The translations under genes were made by a program, and so were the position numbers. A stretch of DNA of 5,800 bases from Desulfurococcales archaeon (GTDB lineage: Archaea; Thermoproteota; Thermoprotei_A; Sulfolobales; NBVN01): NCBI GenBank assembly GCA_027061705.1, contig JAMOVB010000149.1, forward strand, positions 1-5,800, read 5' to 3'. Shown piece by piece: positions 1 through 4,791 of this stretch. The notes beneath the pieces are model-generated. The model saw only the letters and a list, made by a program, of their open reading frames with translations, was not told the origin of the DNA and did not search any database. How positions within the stretch are numbered: the first letter of the stretch is position 1; the number at the start of each line of letters is the position of its first letter.

Positions 1-677
1 ACATGGGGCAGAAGGCCTACGACTTGGCTAAAAGGTTTCATGAAAGAACACCCATAGGTTCTATAACTATAACGAAGCTCGACGGAACCGCTAAGGGAGG
101 CGGCGCCATATCTGCGGTGGCAGCCACCGGCGCTAGAATAAAGTTTGTGGGTGATGGTGAGAAGATCGAGGATTTAGAGCCTTTTAACCCCCGCAAGTTT
201 GTCGCAAGAATACTCGGCTTAGGGGATCTGGAGACCCTCCTGGAGAAGTTCAAAGCACTCGAGGAAAGTGAGGAGCTTGAGAGACGCTTTGAGAAGGCGA
301 TCACTACAGGTAGAATAACCTTAAGAGATATGTACGCTCAGATAAGGTCGCTACGTAAGATGGGGCCTCTGAGAAAGGTATTTCAAATGATCCCCGGCTT
401 AGCGATGATGCCCCTAGACGATGAGAAGATTAGAATCTCAGAAGAGAAGATGGATCGTTGGCTTCACATAATGGACTCGATGACTTACGAAGAGCTCGAT
501 AACCCGTCAATATTAGATAGGAGGAGAATAAGAAGGATAGCTATGGGGTCCGGAACAAGTGTTGAAGACGTTAAGGAGCTCCTATCGTATTATGAAAACA
601 CTAAGAGAATGATTAAAAGCCTTAGAAGACGTAAGGGAGGCTTGCTACGTAGGCTGGGGATTAAGGGTGGGCTCTGA
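1..677 (+). CDS. srp54: Signal recognition particle 54 kDa protein (SRP54/Ffh), C-terminal half, 5' end outside the window
   Basis: SRP54 is the GTPase of the signal recognition particle. It binds 7S RNA and the signal sequences of nascent proteins and docks ribosomes on the membrane receptor FtsY. The visible 224 residues (counting from the ATG at base 3, an internal Met) begin in the G domain just before the GQ of the 'DxxxGQ' region. They continue through the guanine-specificity motif TKLDG (residues 24-28), the AKGGGA loop, and the family signature around GEKIEDLEPFNP (52-63). The methionine-rich M domain follows from about residue 93, with KMGPL (119-123), MIPG (129-132) and the RNA-binding helix-turn-helix RRIAMGSGTSVEDV (177-190). 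The C-terminus is short and basic. The gene stops at TGA 675-677 and overlaps pus10 by 11 bases in another frame. The frame is intact, with only the upstream N and G regions missing because of the window edge. Confidence 0.97.
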   Translation, partial: MGQKAYDLAKRFHERTPIGSITITKLDGTAKGGGAISAVAATGARIKFVGDGEKIEDLEPFNPRKFVARILGLGDLETLLEKFKALEESEELERRFEKAITTGRITLRDMYAQIRSLRKMGPLRKVFQMIPGLAMMPLDDEKIRISEEKMDRWLHIMDSMTYEELDNPSILDRRRIRRIAMGSGTSVEDVKELLSYYENTKRMIKSLRRRKGGLLRRLGIKGGL

Positions 678-1962
678 GAAAGCAGGCGACGAGGTCCTCA
701 AGCAAGCAACCCATGCCCTTAGCATGTTACCCCTATGCGATAGATGCCTAGGCAGGCTTCTCGCCTACTATGGGTATGCGCTTCATAATGAAGAGCGGGG
801 ACGCGCCCTTAAGACCGTGCTATCCATGGAAATACATAGGAGGATACTGGCCGGAGACGAAGGAGCGTTGAAGGAGCTCGAGCAGTTAGCGGCAAATGCT
901 TGCGGACCTCTAGCTAAGCTGGCCAGTAAGTATGTTGGCGAGGTTCGCTGCAATGAATGCAGAATCTGCGGAGGTAGACTCGACGATTTAATATATGAGC
1001 TATGTCTTAAGGCCCTCAATGCTTTGAAAAACTATGAGGTCAGAACGTTCATCGTAGGCGTTAAGAGCGGCTCATCACTGGAGAAACGGGAGGAGGAGGT
1101 GGCCCTCAGCCTAGGACTTGAGTCTTGGGAAACAATATCAAGGGAGATTAAGCGCGAGGTGGGCAAGAGGCTGCAGTTAATGACTGGTTTAAGGCCTAAT
1201 TTCAGAAAGTATGACGTGGTCATACTCGTAGACCTTGACGAAGGTTCAGTCACTATTCAACCCCAGCCCCTATACATACTGGGAAGGTATCTCAAGCTAG
1301 GTAGGTTTATATCGCAGATGCCTTGGATCGGGAGGGATGGTGTTAAACGCTACGTAATGTCTGTTGAGGAATCATGTAGGGGGTTAATGGAGGTTTACGG
1401 TGCTGAGGATTTAAAGATGCATGCATCGGGGAGGGAGGATGCTGACGCCCGTATGCTCGGGCGAGGTAGGCCATTAGTTGTTGAGTTAAGGAAGCCTAAA
1501 CGTCGATTTGTGAACCTCAAGAAGGCCTCTGCCAAGGCATCGAGGCCGCCATGGGTGGTAGTTAACCTCGAACGGTACGTCAGCTTTAACGAGGTCGTTA
1601 GGCTGAAGCAGGAGCGGGGTGTTAAGGTATATAGGCTCGTGCTCTATGTAGACCCGCCCATCAGCGATGAGGACCTAGTTACCTTAGAGAATGAGTTTCG
1701 GGATAGATTAGTTAAGCAGAGAACGCCGTCTAGAGTTCTCCGAAGGAGAGCTGACATTGTTAGGGAGCGTACCGTCTTCAGCGTTAAAGCACGTCGTCTA
1801 ACCCCCCACGTTATTGAAGTCCTAGTTAAGTGTGAGGGAGGTCTTTACGTAAAGGAATTAGCCCACGGTGATGACGGAAGAACGGAACCTTCCTTCTCCT
1901 CGGTCCTTGGTAAGGAAGTAAGCGTATTGTTTCTAGATGTTCTTGAGTGCCTAAGCGAGTAG
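667..1962 (+). CDS. pus10: Archaeal tRNA pseudouridine synthase Pus10
   Basis: Pus10 isomerises uridine to pseudouridine in the T-psi-C arm of tRNA (position 54 and, in archaea, also 55). The 431-residue protein shows the family layout. An N-terminal zinc-binding part has Cys24 and Cys27 (LCDRCLGR) pairing with two of Cys95, Cys98 and Cys101, most likely Cys98 and Cys101 in CRICGG. A THUMP-like RNA-binding region spans about residues 115-235. The C-terminal catalytic domain carries GREDADARMLG, where Asp258 of 'RED' is the expected catalytic aspartate, then GRP (GRPL here, usually GRPF), QRTPSRV, and the ending GGLYVKELAHGDDGRTEPS. The start is GTG at 667, 11 bases inside srp54. The next in-frame ATG (724) would leave almost nothing before the first Cys pair, so GTG is preferred. 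The overlap suggests translational coupling to SRP54. I am sure of the family; the start is less certain. Confidence 0.95.
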   Translation: MGSEKAGDEVLKQATHALSMLPLCDRCLGRLLAYYGYALHNEERGRALKTVLSMEIHRRILAGDEGALKELEQLAANACGPLAKLASKYVGEVRCNECRICGGRLDDLIYELCLKALNALKNYEVRTFIVGVKSGSSLEKREEEVALSLGLESWETISREIKREVGKRLQLMTGLRPNFRKYDVVILVDLDEGSVTIQPQPLYILGRYLKLGRFISQMPWIGRDGVKRYVMSVEESCRGLMEVYGAEDLKMHASGREDADARMLGRGRPLVVELRKPKRRFVNLKKASAKASRPPWVVVNLERYVSFNEVVRLKQERGVKVYRLVLYVDPPISDEDLVTLENEFRDRLVKQRTPSRVLRRRADIVRERTVFSVKARRLTPHVIEVLVKCEGGLYVKELAHGDDGRTEPSFSSVLGKEVSVLFLDVLECLSE

Positions 1963-1984
1963 GTGGGTGTTAGGTAGCGCTGCA

Positions 1985-2000
1985 TTTAAAGGTTTATAAG
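1985..2000 (+). promoter_or_regulatory. Candidate archaeal promoter (BRE + TATA box) for the rpl21e-rpoF-DUF655 cluster
   Basis: In the 69-base gap after pus10 the sequence reads TTTAAA (1985-1990), GG, TTTATAAG (1993-2000). TTTATAAG is a very good archaeal TATA box, and the AAA two bases upstream fits a TFB recognition element. A box here predicts a transcription start near 2020-2025, immediately before or at the SD of rpl21e. The earlier TTTAAA could itself be the box, with a start about 8 bases further upstream. This is read from sequence only. Confidence 0.65.
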
Positions 2001-2020
2001 CTGAGCTCATAGTGAGACTT

Positions 2021-2025
2021 AGGTG
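2021..2025 (+). promoter_or_regulatory. Shine-Dalgarno site that decides the rpl21e start
   Basis: AGGTG ends 6 bases before the GTG at 2032 and matches the complement of the archaeal 16S rRNA tail (CACCU). It supports initiation at 2032. It also contains an in-frame GTG (2023) that would add three residues (M-L-E) if used as a start. Confidence 0.65.
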
Positions 2026-2031
2026 CTTGAA

Positions 2032-2331
2032 GTGGTTAAGGCTTCAAGAGGGCCTAGGAACCGGACAAGGAAGGTGTATCGGAAGCGAGTGAGGGAGAAG
2101 GGAGCTGTGCCGCCCTTAAGCCTAATTATGCATGAGTATAAGGTTGGCGATAAGGTGTACATAAAACCGAACCCGGCGATCCACGATACGCTACCTCATA
2201 GAAGATATGTTGGCAAGGTAGGGACAATCATAGGGCGTAGGGGGAGGGCCTACATTGTCGAGGTATTCCTAGGTAATAAGAGGAAGGAGCTAATTCTATA
2301 TCCCGAGCACATAAGACCTGCCCCCGCGTGA
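2032..2331 (+). CDS. rpl21e: 50S ribosomal protein L21e
   Basis: L21e is an archaeal/eukaryotic protein of the large ribosomal subunit that binds 23S rRNA. From the GTG at 2032 the product is 99 residues and begins MVKASRGPRNRTRK, the usual start of the family. The basic tail (to about residue 24) is followed by an SH3-like beta barrel with EYKVGDKVYI (35-44), PHRRYVGKVG (55-64), the signature GRRGRAYIVEV (68-78) and the C-terminal PEHIRP (91-96). Length is normal. The in-frame GTG at 2023 sits inside the SD and gives an N-terminus atypical for the family, so 2032 is preferred. The gene follows a good TATA box and is 9 bases upstream of rpoF, so it is probably the first gene of its transcript. 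Confidence 0.95.
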   Translation: MVKASRGPRNRTRKVYRKRVREKGAVPPLSLIMHEYKVGDKVYIKPNPAIHDTLPHRRYVGKVGTIIGRRGRAYIVEVFLGNKRKELILYPEHIRPAPA

Positions 2332-2340
2332 TGATCGGCT

Positions 2341-2673
2341 ATGAAGATAAAGAACGTGAGGAACATACCTAACCCAACAGTCGTGAAGGTTCTTGAAGAT
2401 CTGGAGCGCATGAACATTGAGTTAACACAGTTAGCTATAAGAGTTAGGGAGTACGCTAAGAAATTTAGTAAGTGCGCTAAGGCTGAGGAGCTTGTTAGTA
2501 AGCTTAAAGAGCTCGGGTTAGATGACGTTACCGCTGTTGTAATAGCTAATATAGTTCCTAAAACCCCTGATGAAGTCAGGGTTATTTACGATAAGAAAGC
2601 TAAGCCGCTTGATGAGGAGATGATTAAAAAGATATTAGATTTAACTGCCTCATATTGTGTAGAAGGGCAGTAG
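2341..2673 (+). CDS. rpoF: DNA-directed RNA polymerase subunit F (Rpb4-like)
   Basis: Subunit F forms the stalk of archaeal RNA polymerase together with subunit E (Rpb7-like), helping promoter opening and binding the emerging RNA. The 110-residue product matches the family in length and character. It is helical, with an N-terminal tip (residues 1-12) that contacts subunit E, an amphipathic helix rich in Glu, Leu and Arg, and a C-terminal HRDC-like bundle from about residue 45, including LKELGLDDVTAVVIANIVPKTPDEVR and ending in a helix after PLDEEMIKKIL. Sequence conservation is low in this family, so the call rests on these features and on its place between rpl21e and DUF655, a classical archaeal arrangement. 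The ATG at 2341 follows the rpl21e stop by 9 bases. GTGATGATC (2328-2336) around that stop resembles the 16S tail complement and can serve as SD. Confidence 0.93.
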   Translation: MKIKNVRNIPNPTVVKVLEDLERMNIELTQLAIRVREYAKKFSKCAKAEELVSKLKELGLDDVTAVVIANIVPKTPDEVRVIYDKKAKPLDEEMIKKILDLTASYCVEGQ

Positions 2674-2692
2674 AGCGTAGATTGGGCACGGC

Positions 2693-2697
2693 AGGTG
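2693..2697 (+). promoter_or_regulatory. Shine-Dalgarno site that decides the DUF655 start
   Basis: AGGTG lies 6 bases before the ATG at 2704, the same layout as at rpl21e and rpl10e. The GTG inside it (2695) is in frame but is better read as part of the SD. No TATA-like box is visible between rpoF and this site, so the gene is probably translated from the upstream transcript. Confidence 0.65.
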
Positions 2698-2703
2698 CTT
2701 CTA

Positions 2704-3378
2704 ATGGGAAGCAGGTATCGCAGGGGAGATAAGAGAGTGGCTAGAGAGGATTACGCCATAGTACTTGATTATATGCCTGGAGGCAATCCGATAGATCCGC
2801 ACCCTCCCCACAGGACGAGGGCTATAGCGCAGGCAATAGGCGATAAGTACTTCACATTAATAGAGTTCTACCCTAAACCCGGCGTTAATTTAAGGCAGGG
2901 CGAGCGCGTGTGCGTGAGCTTCAGGTTGCGTAACCTACGTGATAAAGTCGAATTCGTTTGGGGAGAGCCCATAACTTACGACGAGTTAAGCGGCGTCGCC
3001 AGATCATACCTGCCGGAGGCGCTGAGAAAAATAGTTATAGAGAAGGAGAAGGTCTTCGTAACGTTCTTTAATATAGCTGCACCCCTAACGATTAAACTCC
3101 ACTCGCTGGAGCTCCTTCCCGGAATAGGTAAGAAGACAATGTGGACTATACTTGAGGAGCGTAAAAAGAGGAGGTTCGAATCCTTTGAAGATCTTAAGGA
3201 GCGTGGCAAGATCGGGGATCCGGTATCCATAATAGTGGAGCGCCTGTTAAGCGAGCTTAGAGGTGAGGAGCGTTATTATCTATTTATAGATCCACCGCCC
3301 AACGCAAGACATGCAGTGGTAATTGGATATTTACAGAAGATCTACTCTATGATCGGGTATGATGATCGGGAATCCTAA
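2704..3378 (+). CDS. DUF655 family protein (predicted RNA-binding, helix-hairpin-helix)
   Basis: This is an archaeal protein of unknown function from the DUF655 family (COG1491), 224 residues from the ATG at 2704. The N-terminal half looks like a small beta-rich nucleic-acid-binding domain. It includes EDYAIVLDYMP (15-25), the proline/histidine segment NPIDPHPPHRTR (28-39) and a region rich in beta strands up to about residue 90. The C-terminal half carries a helix-hairpin-helix motif, LLPGIGKKTMWTILEERKKR, with PGIGKK at 139-144, which typically contacts nucleic-acid backbone without base specificity. It ends with a conserved-looking RYYLFIDPPP segment. Family members usually sit next to rpl21e and rpoF, as here, which suggests a role in translation, rRNA handling or transcription coupling. 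That role is inferred from context. The gene begins 30 bases after rpoF, with an AGGTG SD six bases before the ATG. No enzyme motif is visible. Confidence 0.9.
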   Translation: MGSRYRRGDKRVAREDYAIVLDYMPGGNPIDPHPPHRTRAIAQAIGDKYFTLIEFYPKPGVNLRQGERVCVSFRLRNLRDKVEFVWGEPITYDELSGVARSYLPEALRKIVIEKEKVFVTFFNIAAPLTIKLHSLELLPGIGKKTMWTILEERKKRRFESFEDLKERGKIGDPVSIIVERLLSELRGEERYYLFIDPPPNARHAVVIGYLQKIYSMIGYDDRES

Positions 3379-3451
3379 CCTCCTAAAGACCTGCCTATGC
3401 TCGGTACCGGCCACCTAAGAATAACGTGCTGTCAAATTATCCTACGGCCTC

Positions 3452-3461
3452 AAGGTAATTA
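3452..3461 (+). promoter_or_regulatory. Weak candidate promoter for the SPOUT methyltransferase gene
   Basis: AAGG followed by TAATTA (3456-3461) resembles the AAAGG-TTTATA layout before rpl21e and lies 29 bases before the SD, close to the 28 and 29 bases seen at rpl21e and rpl10e. The box itself is a poor TATA match. An alternative AT-rich stretch is CAAATTATC (3433-3441). Evidence is positional only. Confidence 0.35.
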
Positions 3462-3484
3462 GGCCTGCCAAGCATAAGCGTTTT

Positions 3485-3489
3485 GGAGG
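3485..3489 (+). promoter_or_regulatory. Shine-Dalgarno site supporting the TTG start of the methyltransferase
   Basis: GGAGG ends 6 bases before the TTG at 3496 and is a strong match to the complement of the 16S tail. It is the main reason for accepting a TTG start. The spacing equals that of the other SD sites in the window. Confidence 0.65.
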
Positions 3490-3495
3490 CTAGCA

Positions 3496-4203
3496 TTGCG
3501 GGAGGGCGGTGTTAGGGTTAAGGTTGTGCTTGTATCCCCTGAAGGGAGGATAAACCTTGGATTCATAGTTCGGCTAGCGAAGAACTTCGGGGTGGACGAG
3601 ATCTGCGTAGTTAACCCGGCGTTCGATGTAAGACATAGCGAGGTCATCGAGTTCTCAGCAAATGCTGCTGACTACATCGATAGAGTTAGGGTTGTGAGTA
3701 GTCTCAGCGAGTGTCTCGAGGGCGTCACGCTAAGCGTATGCACAACGTCTAAGCTTAATCTTGAGGGTGATGTCTTAAGGCAAGGTGTCGATGTTAAGGA
3801 GCTCTGCTATTTACTACCTCCTAAAGGTGTTTTAGCTTTAGTCTTTGGGAGGGAGAGCACTGGACTCACACGCAGTGAGCTACTCGCATGCGACATACTG
3901 TCGTCGATACATACTGGCAGCGAGTACAGCGTTATGAACCTCTCACACGCTGTCGCAATATACCTTTACGAAGTCAGGAAATGCTTCGAAAGCACTACCG
4001 CCTCGCATATAAGGTACTGCAGGGAGGAAACCCTCGAGGCCTTAAGGAGCCTCATAAGGTACTTAGGAGAGGTGTTGAGGGAGGAGAGGGGGGCTATAGC
4101 GCTTAAGCATATACTCTTTAAAGGCAGGCCATCCGTTGAGGAGTGCTCATCAATTTACAAGCTACTTAAGCGTATCAAATACGGAATTAGAGATCGCCGC
4201 TAA
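3496..4203 (+). CDS. SpoU/TrmJ-like RNA 2'-O-methyltransferase (SPOUT class)
   Basis: This enzyme transfers a methyl group from S-adenosylmethionine to a ribose 2'-OH in RNA. The closest family by eye is TrmJ, which in archaea methylates nucleotide 32 of tRNA, but the substrate is not proven by sequence. The 235 residues contain all three SpoU motifs. Motif 1 is NLGFIVRLAKNFG (20-32) with the key Arg26. Motif 2 is VFGRESTGLT (116-125). Motif 3 is VMNLSHAVAIYLYEV (146-160). Motifs 2 and 3 build the trefoil-knot cofactor pocket. The C-terminal 70 or so residues form a basic helical extension, as in TrmJ proteins, which may bind tRNA or help dimerise. The start is TTG at 3496, chosen for its GGAGG site. 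An in-frame GTG at 3526 would cut into the first beta strand. rpl10e follows after 43 bases. Confidence 0.92.
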   Translation: MREGGVRVKVVLVSPEGRINLGFIVRLAKNFGVDEICVVNPAFDVRHSEVIEFSANAADYIDRVRVVSSLSECLEGVTLSVCTTSKLNLEGDVLRQGVDVKELCYLLPPKGVLALVFGRESTGLTRSELLACDILSSIHTGSEYSVMNLSHAVAIYLYEVRKCFESTTASHIRYCREETLEALRSLIRYLGEVLREERGAIALKHILFKGRPSVEECSSIYKLLKRIKYGIRDRR

Positions 4204-4215
4204 ACCTTATTAATT
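4202..4215 (+). promoter_or_regulatory. Candidate promoter for rpl10e-dph2
   Basis: AAA (4202-4204, overlapping the methyltransferase stop), CC, then TTATTAATT (4207-4215) forms a plausible BRE plus TATA box. It lies 29 bases before the rpl10e SD, which places the expected transcription start near 4234-4238. Leader length would then be about 10 bases or less. Read from sequence only. Confidence 0.5.
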
Positions 4216-4235
4216 CCAGCATCCTCAGAACACCT

Positions 4236-4240
4236 AGGTG
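4236..4240 (+). promoter_or_regulatory. Shine-Dalgarno site that decides the rpl10e start
   Basis: AGGTG ends 6 bases before the ATG at 4247. The GTG inside it (4238) is in frame and would add three residues (M-R-R) before the conserved MPLRPARCY start. The ATG is preferred because family members begin at that point. Confidence 0.7.
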
Positions 4241-4246
4241 CGAAGA

Positions 4247-4771
4247 ATGCCTCTCAGGCCAGCAAGGTGCTATAAGGAGCTTAAGAAGCCGCCTTACACA
4301 CGGAAGGACTATATAGACGGGATACCGCAGCCAAAGATTAACAAGTTCGTCATGGGGAATCCCCACGGTGATTTCGATGTTAAGCTAGAGCTGGTCTCAC
4401 TCGAGTACGCTCAGATAAGGCATAACGCGCTGGAAGCCGGGCGTGTCATGGCGAACAAGTACCTATCTAAGTATGTCGGTGATGAGAGGTACCTACTCAT
4501 CATAAGGCAGTACCCACACCACGTACTCCGGGAGAATAAGATGATGGCATTCGCCGGAGCAGACAGGCTTCAGGACGGTATGAGGCAGGCTTTCGGAAAA
4601 CCCGTAGGTACGGCGGCGCGCGTTAAGTTCGGCAGTGTTATAGCCGAGGTTAGAGTTCCCCGTACCGCCATAGATCAAGCTAAGGAGGCGTTAAGACGCC
4701 TTAAGGATAAGTTGGGGATTAACGCTAGGGTAGTTATAACCGAGCTTAAGCCCGCGGCACAACCGCAGTAA
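4247..4771 (+). CDS. rpl10e: 50S ribosomal protein L10e (uL16)
   Basis: L10e is the archaeal/eukaryotic counterpart of bacterial L16. It sits near the peptidyl transferase centre and the A-site tRNA elbow, where it is needed for late 60S/50S maturation. The 174-residue product is full length and highly conserved. Its start, [22 protein letters not shown], covers residues 1-22. [12 protein letters not shown] (27-38) and [25 protein letters not shown] (49-73) follow. Next come [40 protein letters not shown] (87-126) and a C-terminal alpha/beta part. The MMAFAGADR loop is the part that reaches toward the tRNA. Translation is assigned to the ATG at 4247 because every recognised family feature begins there and AGGTG lies 6 bases upstream. 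It probably has its own promoter and is followed 20 bases later by dph2. Confidence 0.97.
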   Translation: MPLRPARCYKELKKPPYTRKDYIDGIPQPKINKFVMGNPHGDFDVKLELVSLEYAQIRHNALEAGRVMANKYLSKYVGDERYLLIIRQYPHHVLRENKMMAFAGADRLQDGMRQAFGKPVGTAARVKFGSVIAEVRVPRTAIDQAKEALRRLKDKLGINARVVITELKPAAQPQ

Positions 4772-4791
4772 GGAATCCATAGGATCGCTCA

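Larger units (their letters stand above)
3379..3495 (+). other. 117-base intergenic gap between DUF655 and the methyltransferase gene
   Basis: This is the largest non-coding stretch in the window. It holds an 8-base palindrome CGGTACCG (3402-3409) and a short hairpin GGCCT/AGGCC (3446-3450 with 3461-3465, loop of 10). A longer, imperfect inverted pair joins 3394-3404 and 3468-3478, with 9 of 11 positions pairing. It also holds a candidate TATA box (3456-3461) and the methyltransferase SD. I see no tRNA, no C/D-box pair and no convincing small ORF. There is no long T-run that would mark an archaeal terminator. Confidence 0.5.

Noticed and set aside
38..304. Minus-strand open frame of 88 codons opposite srp54
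   Set aside because: It lies wholly opposite the conserved SRP54 G domain, and its serine-rich composition is typical of a shadow frame.
783..1253. Two minus-strand open frames opposite pus10
   Set aside because: Both mirror the Pus10 coding frame, are low-complexity Ser/Arg/Leu and show no family features.
1868..1874. GTGATGA resembling a C box inside pus10
   Set aside because: It encodes the conserved HGDDGR motif of Pus10 and no D box follows at guide-RNA distance.
2976..3230. Minus-strand open frame opposite DUF655
   Set aside because: It is a shadow of the conserved DUF655 helix-hairpin-helix region with no own SD or motif.
3359..3365. ATGATGA resembling a C box, suggesting a C/D-box guide RNA at the end of DUF655
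   Set aside because: No CTGA D box follows within the usual 50-60 bases, and the motif lies inside coding sequence.
3354..3370. Short direct repeat of GATCGGG separated by 6 bases at the end of DUF655
   Set aside because: Seven bases repeated twice is within chance expectation and encodes ordinary residues.
3459..3647. Minus-strand open frame reaching into the 117-base gap
   Set aside because: Most of it is opposite SpoU motif 1 of the methyltransferase; there is no SD and no recognisable protein.
3888..4106. 72-codon plus-strand frame inside the methyltransferase
   Set aside because: It overlaps motif 3 and the C-terminal helices of the real gene in another frame.
4493..4678. Minus-strand open frame opposite rpl10e
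   Set aside because: It is opposite the most conserved part of L10e and looks like a shadow.
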